A DNA stretch of 64,000 bases from Rhodococcus sp. 14-2483-1-2 (GTDB lineage Bacteria > Actinomycetota > Actinomycetes > Mycobacteriales > Mycobacteriaceae), in contig NZ_NPFW01000008.1 in assembly GCF_002259405.1 (NCBI RefSeq), positions 62,001 through 126,000 on the forward strand, given 5' to 3'. Below are positions 15,701-24,081 of this stretch, in pieces (positions within the stretch are counted from its first letter, which is position 1; every line of letters begins with the position of its first letter). A program made the translations under genes and the position numbers. The notes under the pieces are model-generated. The model was given only the letters and a program-made list of their open reading frames with translations. It was not told where the DNA came from and did not search any database.

Positions 15701-16988
15701 CGATCGCCCAGCCGTGCGCGGGCACCGTGATCCTGCCTCCGTCCAGATGTGCCTCGCCGGCGATCACGTCGTTACCCTCGACCGCGTAGTCGATGGCGTC
15801 GTCGCCGAGATTCAGTGCCACGGTGATGGATTCGTCGTCGGCAGACGCTCGGAAGACGAGTGCGGTGTTCGTCAGTTCGAGCGTTTCGGTGCGCGCGGAG
15901 TACAACCACGGGTTTCGACGCCGTACACCGATCAGCTCCTGATGAATACGGAAGACCGGCCAGCCGTACGGGGCGAGATCGTCGGACGTGTCGGGGTACT
16001 CCGGACGCACCTCGTCGTCGCCGCCGACTCGGTCCTCCTTGATACCGCGGAAGGCCTGCTCGTCGCCGTAGTAGACCATGGGCATACCGCCCACGGTGAA
16101 CAGAACCACCAACGCATGCACCAGATGTCGCTCGTCCTCGATGACGCTGGCGATGCGATTGACGTCGTGATTTCCGACGAACGTGGCGGGCACGAAGGCG
16201 TCGAGCCACCCGTTGTGGCGCTCCAGAGCATGGGAGAGCTCGAAGAAGTTCTTCTCGCTCAGACCGCTCCAGATCGCCTTCCACAGCTCGTACTGGGTGG
16301 CCGAGTCCAGTGTGGACGCCGAGACGATCCTGTCGTAGTCGCCGTGAATGACCTCACCGAGAAAGTAAGCGTCCGAATGCTTCTCGCGGACCTTCGGCAG
16401 TACCGCGGCCCAGAAGCGCGGCGGTACCGCGTAGGCAGCGTCGAGCCGCCAGGCGTCGACACCACGGTCCAGCCAGTGCGAGAGCACGTCCAAGACGTAC
16501 TGCTGCACATGCGGGCTCTCGTGGTTGAGTGCCACCAGTTCGTCGTGGCCCTCGAAGTTGCGATGCGTCGGCTCGTCACCGGACCAATCGAGATGGAACC
16601 ACTGCGCGGCCTCGGAGTCCGGGCCCTCGTCGAGAGCCTGTCGGAACTTCGGAAAGCTCTGCGCCACATGGTTGAAGACGCCGTCGAACATGACCTTCAG
16701 GCCGCGCGAGTGCGCAGCGGCGATCAGCGAGTCGATGTCCTCGTCGGTGCCGAGCCTGCCGTCGACATGGTAGTAGTCGACGGTGTCGTAGCCGTGCTTC
16801 TCGGACTCGAAGATCGGACCGAGGGCGATGCCCGACGCACCGAGCTCGAGTGCGTAGTCGAGCCACTTCTCGATTCTGTTCAGCCGGTGCAGATCCGACT
16901 GGGATTCGCCGTCCCAGCCGTGCACCGGCGCTCCGGTGAAGCCGAGCGGGTACAGGTGCCACCAGATGGCGTGCTTCGTCCACTCCAT
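15693..16988 (-). CDS. GH13 alpha-amylase-family glycosidase
   Basis: 431 residues. The (beta/alpha)8 catalytic residues of clan GH-H are all present: nucleophile Asp183 in DAWRLDAAY, acid/base Glu212 in YFLGEVIHGD and transition-state stabiliser Asp275 in VGNHDVNR; FDGVFNH (101-107) is conserved region I. A short beta-rich C-terminal domain follows. It has no signal peptide, so it probably acts on intracellular alpha-glucans, maltodextrins or trehalose-related sugars. Its ATG shares one base with the stop of the lactate monooxygenase gene, so the two are translated together although no metabolic link is obvious. Confidence 0.88.
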   Translation of the reverse strand: MEWTKHAIWWHLYPLGFTGAPVHGWDGESQSDLHRLNRIEKWLDYALELGASGIALGPIFESEKHGYDTVDYYHVDGRLGTDEDIDSLIAAAHSRGLKVMFDGVFNHVAQSFPKFRQALDEGPDSEAAQWFHLDWSGDEPTHRNFEGHDELVALNHESPHVQQYVLDVLSHWLDRGVDAWRLDAAYAVPPRFWAAVLPKVREKHSDAYFLGEVIHGDYDRIVSASTLDSATQYELWKAIWSGLSEKNFFELSHALERHNGWLDAFVPATFVGNHDVNRIASVIEDERHLVHALVVLFTVGGMPMVYYGDEQAFRGIKEDRVGGDDEVRPEYPDTSDDLAPYGWPVFRIHQELIGVRRRNPWLYSARTETLELTNTALVFRASADDESITVALNLGDDAIDYAVEGNDVIAGEAHLDGGRITVPAHGWAIVS

Positions 16989-18166
16989 CAGGACTCCATG
17001 ATCGAGTCGAGGCCCAGTTCGCCCGCACCGGTGTGGCCCGAGAGGCTCGTCACCAGATCGAATTCGGCGAGCAGACAACGTAATACGTGTGCAACGCCCT
17101 CTTGCCCGCCGAGTGCCAGGCCGTAGAGGAACGGACGGCCGAGCAGAACCGCATCGGCCCCGAGCGCCAGCGCTTTGGCCATGTCGGCACCAGTGCGCAC
17201 ACCGGAGTCGAACAGGATCGTCAATTCGTCGCCCACAGCCTCGACGATGGACGGCAACGCGTCGAGTGATGCTCTGGCCCCGTCGATCTGACGACCGCCG
17301 TGATTGGAGACGACGATGCCGTCGACTCCGTGCGCGGCCGCCTCCCTGGCGTCGCCGACCGTGCAGATCCCCTTGAGCACGATCGGGCCGCTCCAGTGCT
17401 CCCGCAGGAACGCCAGGTTCTTCCACGAGAGACCGGGGTTGGGGAACATCTGCGCCCAATGCATGGCCGCTGCAACAGGATTCTCCTCGACCGGCTGCCC
17501 CAGGCCGGCCTGGAACGCCGGATCGGTCAGGTAGTTCTCGATGCCGAGGTTGGCCAGGAACGGGAGGTAGCCGCGGTCCAGATCGGCAGGCCGCCAGCCC
17601 AGCAACGTCGTGTCGAGCGTCAGCACCAGTGTGGTGAACCCGGCGTCCTTCGCGCGCTGCAGGAAGCTCAGCAGAACCGATTCGTCCGTCGGCCAGTACA
17701 ACTGATACCAGCGGGGCGCGTCGCCACCCGCCTCGGCGATCTGCTCGAACGAGTGCGAGGCCTGCGTCGAATGGATGTACGGCACACCGAGTTCCGCGGC
17801 TGCACGGACGGTGGCGAGCTCTCCGTCGGGGTGCGCGAGAGTCTGAATACCCACCGGAGCGATCAGCAGCGGTGCAGGCATGTCGGTGCCGAGCACGGTG
17901 CACGCATGATCACGGGCCGCCGAGCTGCGCAGCATCCGCGGCGTGATGGCCCATCTGTCGAAAGCCGCACGGTTCGCACGGGCCGTCGAGCCACTGCCCG
18001 CGCTGGCGACGATGTAGCCGAGAGCCTCGGGTGAGAGCGTCTCGGCAGCCTGGTCCTCCAGCTTCGCCAGGTTGGTGGTGATCGACGGTGTCTGCTGGGC
18101 GAACATCCCGGCGGCGTAGATGCCGAGTTGGTGATCGCTGAAGTTGCTGGGCCTGGCCTCGGTCAT
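16988..18166 (-). CDS. FMN-dependent alpha-hydroxy acid oxidase, lactate 2-monooxygenase type
   Basis: 392 residues, matching the length of mycobacterial lactate 2-monooxygenase. FMN barrel features include LLIAPVGIQTLAHPDGE, the IVLKG strand with its FMN-contacting Lys, the catalytic His in VVSNHGGRQID, and the phosphate-binding DSGVRTGADMAKALALGADAV region split over residues ~315-335. The long insert after LTLDTTLLGWRPADLDRGYL also fits the monooxygenase branch. It would convert L-lactate with O2 to acetate, CO2 and water; lactate oxidase activity cannot be excluded. Confidence 0.86.
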   Translation of the reverse strand: MTEARPSNFSDHQLGIYAAGMFAQQTPSITTNLAKLEDQAAETLSPEALGYIVASAGSGSTARANRAAFDRWAITPRMLRSSAARDHACTVLGTDMPAPLLIAPVGIQTLAHPDGELATVRAAAELGVPYIHSTQASHSFEQIAEAGGDAPRWYQLYWPTDESVLLSFLQRAKDAGFTTLVLTLDTTLLGWRPADLDRGYLPFLANLGIENYLTDPAFQAGLGQPVEENPVAAAMHWAQMFPNPGLSWKNLAFLREHWSGPIVLKGICTVGDAREAAAHGVDGIVVSNHGGRQIDGARASLDALPSIVEAVGDELTILFDSGVRTGADMAKALALGADAVLLGRPFLYGLALGGQEGVAHVLRCLLAEFDLVTSLSGHTGAGELGLDSIMES

Positions 18167-18175
18167 CGTTCGACC

Positions 18176-18889
18176 CTACCGGGGCACCGCCGAGGATCGG
18201 GCGAGAAATGCGTCGAGCAGAGCCGAGCAACGCACCCGAGCTGCAGGTTCGGCGTCGGCGATGGCCCGGCGAATCTCGTGCACGTCCACACCGTGTTCGA
18301 CGCCGTCGCGGTCCCAGGCAGCGGCCCACGCGTCGTAGGTGTCGAGGTCGATCTCGGGGTGGAACTGCAGTCCGAGGTGCGGTCCGAGGACGAAGGCCTG
18401 TTGCGCGGCCTCGTTGCGGGCGATCACCGTGGCCTGCGGAGGAGCGGTGAAGGTATCGCCGTGGAACTCCATCCACGGTCCGGGGGCGATGAGCTCGGGG
18501 TCGGACGTCTCGACGTCGACGAATCCGTACTCGGGACGCTCGGACCTGCGAACGGTGCCGCCGAGTACCCGAGCGAGCAACTGCCCACCGAAGCAGACAC
18601 CCAGGATCGGGACCTGCGCGTCGACCGCGTCCTGAACGTAGGCGATCTCCGGCGCGAGCCAGGTCAGCGTGTCGTCGTACGCGGCGTCGGGCGAGCCCAT
18701 GACGAGCAGCAGCTGCGCGTCGGACAGCGGCGGCGGCGCGAGGTCGGGGCTGTGGTCGAAGGAGTGCACGTCCAACTGGAAACCCCTGGTGCGCAATTCG
18801 GCGTCGAGGGTGCCGATGTCGCGTCGCGCGAGAGCCGGGTCCTGATCGTGGACGAGTACTACGGCGCGCGGGTCGTTCGTGTATGTCAC
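18176..18889 (-). CDS. Class I glutamine amidotransferase (GMP synthase-like)
   Basis: 237 residues. The amidotransferase triad is visible: nucleophile Cys99 in ILGVCFGGQ and the His-Glu pair in GLQFHPEID (~186). The protein ends shortly after the domain and has no ATP-pyrophosphatase part, so it is a free-standing amidotransferase-like protein and not a true GMP synthase. Such proteins may act as gamma-glutamyl hydrolases or in unknown amide transfer. It lies 9 nt before the lactate monooxygenase start on the same strand, so an operon is likely. Confidence 0.83.
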   Translation of the reverse strand: MTYTNDPRAVVLVHDQDPALARRDIGTLDAELRTRGFQLDVHSFDHSPDLAPPPLSDAQLLLVMGSPDAAYDDTLTWLAPEIAYVQDAVDAQVPILGVCFGGQLLARVLGGTVRRSERPEYGFVDVETSDPELIAPGPWMEFHGDTFTAPPQATVIARNEAAQQAFVLGPHLGLQFHPEIDLDTYDAWAAAWDRDGVEHGVDVHEIRRAIADAEPAARVRCSALLDAFLARSSAVPR

Positions 18890-18937
18890 AGGGCTCCTTT
18901 ACGGTGTTCGTGCACACCGTACGACAGACTGGATCCG

Positions 18938-20887
18938 ATGCCACCTCGTAGACGCACAGCCAGATCCACCACTGCCCGCACCGTCAAGGTCGGGCAGAGC
19001 AGCGCTGCCCGAAAGTTCGCGGCCGCCAAGAACGGTGAGCCTGCAACGACGAAAGCTGCCCCGAAGAAGGCCGCACCACGCAAGCGGGCAGCGCCGCGCA
19101 AGACGTCGCCTCGTAAGACTGCTGCCCCTGATCTGCGGGTTCCCGATCCCGGTGAGCGCGTCTGGGTGCTGGACGTGCCGTTCGAGGATCGGTCGGCGGC
19201 GGGCGCGGCCGGGGCGCGCTGGTATCCCGGGCCTCGGGTGTTCGCGTACTACGGCACCGAACTGCCGGAGTATCTGCAGCCGTACGAGTCGATGCCGTAC
19301 AGCCTGCAGCGGTGGCTCGAGGACGATGCCAACGAGAACTGGCGTGACGAGGTGGTGCGCGAGCGCGCGATGCAGCCGCGTGAGACTCAACTCGAATCCG
19401 TTCGACGCCATCTCGCCGCGCTCGAGGCCGGGTTCCCCTACTTCGCGCAGATGGATTCGACGGGTCTGGGCAAGACGTTGGCGGTGTGCGAGGCCGTTCG
19501 GCAGATGTCGGCGGCCGAGATCGGCACGGTGCTGGTGGTGGCCCCCAAGGGTGCGTTGCCGGGGTGGCGTCGAACCATTGCAGACAGCGAGGCGGACATC
19601 GAGCCGTCCGAGCGCAAGCGTTGGCTGCTGATCACCTACCAGTCGACGAAGAAGCTGCTGTCGGTTCCTCCCGAGACCGACCTGGGCAAACGCAAACGGA
19701 CACAGAACAAGCGGACCATCTCGCTCGGCGAGCTTCGATTCGACATCGATGTGGTGATCGCCGACGAATCGCATGCGCTGATGAACATCGAATCGCAGCA
19801 GTCGCAGATCCTCTGGCGATATCAGGAGGCGGCGCGCTCGGTGGTGTGGATGTCTGCCACGCCCGGTTATCAGCCCCTGCACTTCGCGTACATGGCTCGT
19901 GCGGTCGAGCGCAGCCGCGGGGTCGAGATCCTCGGTGACGAGGAGTATCTCGGCTACGCGGTGACGATGAAGTGGGCCGAGTTCCTCATCGAATCCGGGT
20001 TCGCCGTCAAGGCAGGCAAGGCGACGACGGGGCTGACGACGTGGCGGTGGGAGCCCGAGGATGCGGCCCGACGCGCCCGCGATATCGCGTCCGTACACGG
20101 CTGGTTGTCGGGAGGTGCTGTGCCGTGGTCCATTTCGCGCCCCTCGCCGCCGACTCCGCGCGAGCCACTCGGCCAGGAACTCACTGCCGCGCAGAAGCGC
20201 CTGTACAACTCGGCATGGGTGGACTATCGCAAGGAAGTCGGCCTACCGATCTGGAAGGCCGTCGGCGGTAAGCGAGTACTGCAGAAGAACCCGAGCACCC
20301 GCGCCGCGACCCTGCGATTCCGTCAGAAGTGTTCGTACTTGCGCATTCCCGCGTCGGCCGATCAGGTGCGCACATGGGTCAAGGCCGGCAATCAGGTGTT
20401 CGTCTCGATGTTCTACCGCGAGTCCGTCGCGGCGCTGGCGCAGACACTGCGCGACGAGGGCCTCGACGTCGCAGTCGTCGACGGCAGTATGAGCAGCCCC
20501 GATCAGGAGGCGTCGATCAGACGGTTCCAGACCGGCGACGCGTCGGTCATCGTCTCGACCACCACCAGCGCGATCAACCTGCACACCAACGAGTTACTGC
20601 TCCCGGAGGGCACGGTCTCCACCCTCGCACCACGCGTGACGCTGATCCACGATCCTCGGTGGACACCCATCGACATCAGGCAGATCGAGGGTCGGGCGAA
20701 CCGAATAGACAAGGACCACAACCACACGACGTCGACCTGTTACTACGGTTACGCCGAGGGCACGGTGGAAGAAGAGATGGTGCTCACCGGCATCGAACGC
20801 ATCGCGGATCTCGGGTCGATCGTGGGGCAGGCAGATCTGATCGACCCCGAGGCATTCCTCGCAGCGAAAGTGGATGCCGGTAAATAG
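18938..20887 (+). CDS. SNF2/DEAD-like helicase with H1-like tail and DUF5710-like domain
   Basis: 649 residues. Residues 1-60 are a basic Ala/Lys/Pro/Arg-rich tail of the histone-H1 kind. Residues ~68-110 (VLDVPFEDRSAAGAAGARWY) match the pattern of the small DUF5710 domain. The helicase core follows: motif I STGLGKT (~173), DESH (~275), SATPG (~306), and motif VI IEGRANRIDKDH (~582). The set of motifs fits an SF2/SNF2-like translocase acting on DNA or nucleoprotein. Domain order is uncommon. No methylase or nuclease partner is adjacent. Function unknown. Confidence 0.8.
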   Translation: MPPRRRTARSTTARTVKVGQSSAARKFAAAKNGEPATTKAAPKKAAPRKRAAPRKTSPRKTAAPDLRVPDPGERVWVLDVPFEDRSAAGAAGARWYPGPRVFAYYGTELPEYLQPYESMPYSLQRWLEDDANENWRDEVVRERAMQPRETQLESVRRHLAALEAGFPYFAQMDSTGLGKTLAVCEAVRQMSAAEIGTVLVVAPKGALPGWRRTIADSEADIEPSERKRWLLITYQSTKKLLSVPPETDLGKRKRTQNKRTISLGELRFDIDVVIADESHALMNIESQQSQILWRYQEAARSVVWMSATPGYQPLHFAYMARAVERSRGVEILGDEEYLGYAVTMKWAEFLIESGFAVKAGKATTGLTTWRWEPEDAARRARDIASVHGWLSGGAVPWSISRPSPPTPREPLGQELTAAQKRLYNSAWVDYRKEVGLPIWKAVGGKRVLQKNPSTRAATLRFRQKCSYLRIPASADQVRTWVKAGNQVFVSMFYRESVAALAQTLRDEGLDVAVVDGSMSSPDQEASIRRFQTGDASVIVSTTTSAINLHTNELLLPEGTVSTLAPRVTLIHDPRWTPIDIRQIEGRANRIDKDHNHTTSTCYYGYAEGTVEEEMVLTGIERIADLGSIVGQADLIDPEAFLAAKVDAGK

Positions 20888-20980
20888 CGACAAATGTGAC
20901 CATTCCTCCATCTCGGTGGCGTAGCTTCGGTCCCATCGGCATTCGCCGGTAACGGGCTCACAGTGGCACCAGGAGTAGTC

Positions 20981-21136
20981 ATGATCGTTCTCGGAATCAT
21001 CCTCGCCCTCATCGGCTATTTCGCCGGCATTTCGATCTTGACGACTGTCGGCATCATTCTGGTGGTCGTCGGCGCGGTTCTGACGGTGCTCGGTTCGATG
21101 GGGCGCGCAGTCGGTGGCCGCAAGACGTGGTTCTGA
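20981..21136 (+). CDS. Small membrane protein, DUF6131-like
   Basis: 51 residues from ATG 20981 with AGGAG six nt upstream. The chain begins MIVLGIILALIGYFAGISIL, consists of two hydrophobic helices with a short turn, and ends GRAVGGRKTWF. This hairpin with a basic C-terminus is the pattern of the DUF6131 family of actinobacteria. Probably an inner-membrane microprotein, function unknown. Confidence 0.8.
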   Translation: MIVLGIILALIGYFAGISILTTVGIILVVVGAVLTVLGSMGRAVGGRKTWF

Positions 21137-21145
21137 CATACGAGT

Positions 21146-21174
21146 TAGAACATACGTTCGATTCCTGCTAGTGT
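21146..21174 (+). promoter_or_regulatory. LexA (SOS) box overlapping a promoter
   Basis: TAGAAC-ATAC-GTTCGA (21146-21161) matches the actinobacterial LexA box TCGAAC-N4-GTTCGA with one mismatch. A TAGTGT -10-like hexamer (21169-21174) lies 17 nt from the left half-site, which doubles as a possible -35, so LexA binding would block RNA polymerase. The first genes downstream are the Cys-rich protein and the alarmone synthetase. Confidence 0.6.
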
Positions 21175-21267
21175 GAACGCGCCCCCGGAGTTGGCGATGC
21201 GGCCAGCGGAGCCACTTCGGGCGGTCCATATCGGATGCGGCGGATTCGTCGAAAGTGGGCGCGCGCG

Positions 21268-21576
21268 ATGGCACTCGAACCCGAGCCCGCGGCCGGCTCT
21301 CTGTACCGCGTCGGGGATCGGTGGGCCGAGAGAGCACCGACGCGATGTGGCAACGGTCATCGGCTCGTCGCCGGTTCGGTTCTCGTCGGGTCACGAGCCT
21401 GTTCGTGCGAGCTGGGGCATCACCGCACGCATCAGTGCCAGTCCTGTGGCGTCGTGAGATTCACACCGGAGCTGGGCCCGTCGTGCAGTGATGCGAGCTT
21501 CGACTCCCGCGCCGCGCGCGCTCGGCCTGCCGTCGTGGACAATCGGAGTCATGAGCGAGGTCATGAAGAACGGTGA
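21268..21576 (+). CDS. Small Cys/His-rich (zinc-ribbon-like) protein
   Basis: 102 residues from ATG 21268 (ATG 21235 is possible). The centre carries RCGNGHRL, ACSCELGHHRTHQCQSCG and a late PSC, a spacing of Cys/His pairs that suggests one or two zinc-binding ribbons. Codon use is acceptable but less biased than in neighbours, so confidence is moderate. Its 3' end overlaps the alarmone synthetase start by 26 nt, and the LexA-type box lies about 110 nt upstream. DNA- or RNA-binding is possible but not shown. Confidence 0.5.
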   Translation: MALEPEPAAGSLYRVGDRWAERAPTRCGNGHRLVAGSVLVGSRACSCELGHHRTHQCQSCGVVRFTPELGPSCSDASFDSRAARARPAVVDNRSHERGHEER

Positions 21577-22315
21577 GACTGCGGTCGACCTGGGTCGACT
21601 GAGACAAGATTTCACACGATTCATGATGAGCTACAAGTTCGGGATCGACGAGTTGATCACGAAGATCAACATCTTAAAGCAGGAATTCACCCATATTCAC
21701 CGGTACAGCCCCATTGAGCACGTCTCGTCGAGGTTGAAGACCCCGGAAAGTATTTTCGACAAGGCGCAACGGAAGAAGTGCGCCCTGACTCTCGATGCGA
21801 TTCGCGAGAACATTTTCGACGTCGCCGGAGTGCGCATCACCTGCAGCTTCATTTCCGACACCTACCGCATCGCGGACATGCTCAGTAGCCAGACCGACAT
21901 TCGGGTCGTCGAGGTCAAGGACTACATCGCGAACCCGAAACCCAACGGCTACAAGAGCTTGCACCTGCTGGTGGAGATCCCGGTGTTCATGTCCGACCGC
22001 GTCCAGCCGGTGCTCGTCGAACTGCAGATCAGAACCATCGCGATGGATTTCTGGGCGAGCCTCGAGCACAAGATCTTCTACAAGTACCGCGGGCAGATCC
22101 CGGACACTCTGCTGGCGGAGCTGACCGAGGCAGCCGAGAGCGCCAACAAGCTCGACGAGAAGATGGAAAGCCTGCACGACGAGGTGGTCGAGCTGGGCGG
22201 CGAGGCAGAGAACTCCATCGCTCTCGGCGCTCTGCCTCCCATGGCGTTGCCTCCCGAGCTACTGCACATGCTTCTCACTGCGCAGGCCGAGGCGATCGAC
22301 CCCGACCGGGCTTGA
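21551..22315 (+). CDS. Small alarmone synthetase (GTP pyrophosphokinase, RelA/SpoT domain only)
   Basis: 254 residues. The synthetase domain has YSPIEHVSSRLKTPESI (~53-69), VAGVRITCSF (~91), NPKPNGYKSLHLLVEIP (~129) for GTP/ATP binding, VELQIRTIAMDFWASLEH (~156-173) with the catalytic Glu, and a helical C-terminus. No HD hydrolase or TGS/ACT domains, so it makes (p)ppGpp from ATP and GTP/GDP and cannot degrade it, as RelQ/RelP enzymes do. These are usually switched on transcriptionally under stress. Here the nearest promoter signal is a LexA-type box. Confidence 0.9.
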   Translation: MSEVMKNGETAVDLGRLRQDFTRFMMSYKFGIDELITKINILKQEFTHIHRYSPIEHVSSRLKTPESIFDKAQRKKCALTLDAIRENIFDVAGVRITCSFISDTYRIADMLSSQTDIRVVEVKDYIANPKPNGYKSLHLLVEIPVFMSDRVQPVLVELQIRTIAMDFWASLEHKIFYKYRGQIPDTLLAELTEAAESANKLDEKMESLHDEVVELGGEAENSIALGALPPMALPPELLHMLLTAQAEAIDPDRA

Positions 22316-22331
22316 AAGTCACCACAACGAA

Positions 22332-22365
22332 GAACCCCGCTGCTCGACGGTGAGCAGCGGGGTTC
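22332..22365. terminator. Strong bidirectional terminator hairpin
   Basis: A perfect 14-bp inverted repeat (22332-22345 with 22352-22365) with a 6-nt loop between the convergent alarmone synthetase and MFS genes. T-rich tracts flank it on both strands, so it can end transcripts from either side. Confidence 0.85.
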
Positions 22366-22380
22366 CATTCTCGTGTGCGT

Positions 22381-23964
22381 CTAGCCGATGTGGACCGGAG
22401 TGTCGCCGACGGGCAGGTCGTCCTTCTTCGCGCGGACCAGCACCAGCACGACCGGGCACACCAGTGCGACCAGGATCGCAGCGGTTCCGAAGGCCCACGC
22501 ATAGCCCGATACCTCGGCTGCGAAGGCGTGATCGATGGTGGCGAGCACGAAGTCGCGGATCGGCTCCGGCAGCGCGGCCAGTACCTCGTCGCTGGGAATT
22601 TCCTGGCCGGCAAGCGCCTCGGCCGGCACTCCTGCGGGCGGAGTCGGGGCCGGGTTGTCGGCCAGGTACGACGTCTTGGACGAGGTGTAGACCGTGGTGA
22701 ACACCGCGGCGCCGAGTGCGCCGCCGACCTGCAGAGTGGCGTTGATCAGAGCGGATGCCGCACCCGCGTCGTGATCGGGGACGCCGATGAGCGCAACGTT
22801 CTGCATCGGCACCATCAGCAGACCGAGGCCGAGTCCGAGCAGCACGACGCCGGGAAGCACGTGCGTCCAGTACGAGGTGTCGACGCCGATCTGCGTGAGC
22901 AGCAGCAGGCCGATCGCGGAAACCACCGGGCCGACGGCCATCATCGGCTTGGGCCCGATCTTCGGAACGAGAGCCGACGCGATCGCAGCGGTGATCAGGA
23001 TGCCGCCGGTCATGGGCAGTGACGCGACACCGGCGATCACCGGGCTCATCTCGAGCACGATCTGGAAGTAGAAGGTCAGGTACAACGTGCCACCGAGCAA
23101 TGCCGCACCGATGACGGCCGACCCGATGTATGCGGCACCGCGGTCGCGGTCGAGCAACACACTCAGGGGGAGCAGCGGGTTGGCGGACTTGGATTCGACC
23201 ACGACGAACGCGGCGAGCAACGCGAGGCCGAGTGCGATGAAGGAGATGGTGGGTACCGTCGCCCAGCCGTTTTCGGCTTCGGTGAAGCCGTAGACCAGTG
23301 AGGCCAGTCCGAGTGCGACGAGGATCGCGCCGGGCAGGTCGTAGCGGGTATCTCCGTGCGCCTTGCTTTCCTTGACCAGCGGGACTGCGGCGGCGATGGC
23401 AATGACGGCAACAGGGATGTTGACGAGCAGGCACCAGCGCCAGTTCGCATATTCGGTGAGCACTCCGCCGAGGAGCAGGCCGACGGCTGCGCCGCCACCG
23501 GCGATCGCTCCGAACACGCCGAATGCCTTGGCTCGTTCCTTGGTGTCGGTGAAGGTGACCGTCAGGATGGCCAGTGCTGCAGGTGCGAGCAATGCAGCGA
23601 AGACGCCCTGACCTGCGCGTGCGATGAACAGCTGCCAGCCCTCTTGGGCGAGTCCGCCGACTGCGGAGGCAACGGCGAAGCCGGCCATGCCGACGATGAA
23701 CGACCGCTTGCGTCCCCAGTAGTCGGCGATGCGGCCACCGAGCAGCAGCAGTGCACCGAACGCCAACGCGTAGGCGGTGATCACCCAGGTGCGGCTGGTG
23801 TCGCTGATGCCGAGGTCGATCTGCGCCTGCGGCAGGGCGATGTTGACGATGGTGCCGTCCAGCACGATCGTGAGCTGTGTGATGGCGACGATGCAGAGCA
23901 CCAACCAACGGCGCTCGTAATTCGGATTCTCGGCCAGCGCCCCGTGTTCGGAGACCTGCGACAT
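22381..23964 (-). CDS. DHA2-family (EmrB/QacA) MFS multidrug efflux transporter
   Basis: 527 residues, typical for the 14-helix DHA2 family. TM1 carries IVLDGTIVNIALPQ, the family motif; the loop after TM2 reads GGRIADYWGRKR (motif A); and motif C lies in the fifth helix (AIAGGGAAVGLLLGGVL). It should export drugs or dyes in exchange for protons. It is divergent from a TetR regulator, and the 117-bp gap holds a near-palindrome likely to be that regulator's operator. Confidence 0.92.
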   Translation of the reverse strand: MSQVSEHGALAENPNYERRWLVLCIVAITQLTIVLDGTIVNIALPQAQIDLGISDTSRTWVITAYALAFGALLLLGGRIADYWGRKRSFIVGMAGFAVASAVGGLAQEGWQLFIARAGQGVFAALLAPAALAILTVTFTDTKERAKAFGVFGAIAGGGAAVGLLLGGVLTEYANWRWCLLVNIPVAVIAIAAAVPLVKESKAHGDTRYDLPGAILVALGLASLVYGFTEAENGWATVPTISFIALGLALLAAFVVVESKSANPLLPLSVLLDRDRGAAYIGSAVIGAALLGGTLYLTFYFQIVLEMSPVIAGVASLPMTGGILITAAIASALVPKIGPKPMMAVGPVVSAIGLLLLTQIGVDTSYWTHVLPGVVLLGLGLGLLMVPMQNVALIGVPDHDAGAASALINATLQVGGALGAAVFTTVYTSSKTSYLADNPAPTPPAGVPAEALAGQEIPSDEVLAALPEPIRDFVLATIDHAFAAEVSGYAWAFGTAAILVALVCPVVLVLVRAKKDDLPVGDTPVHIG

Positions 23965-24045
23965 GTTTCTACCCCACTCGTACTCGTTGATTCTGGGCAC
24001 GAAAAATGTCCCGACCGAAAAGGTAGGCCACTCTGTCGGCCGTGT

Positions 24046-24065
24046 CAAACGAACTAGTTGGTTGG
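24046..24065. promoter_or_regulatory. Candidate TetR operator
   Basis: A 20-bp imperfect palindrome of the form C-N-AAC-N-AACTAGTT-N-GTT-N-G lies between the divergent MFS pump and TetR genes. Its position 16 nt before the TetR start fits self-repression, and the efflux gene is likely controlled as well. Confidence 0.6.
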
Positions 24066-24081
24066 CGGTAGGGTGGCCGAC

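Noticed and set aside
18176-18889. guaA (complete GMP synthase)
   Set aside because: Only the glutaminase domain is present. The ATP-pyrophosphatase and dimerisation domains are missing.
21173-21457. A GTG-started ORF right after the LexA box (94 codons)
   Set aside because: It could be leaderless, but its second half is a frame-shifted copy of the Cys/His-rich ORF, which has the clearer metal-ligand pattern. Kept only as an alternative.
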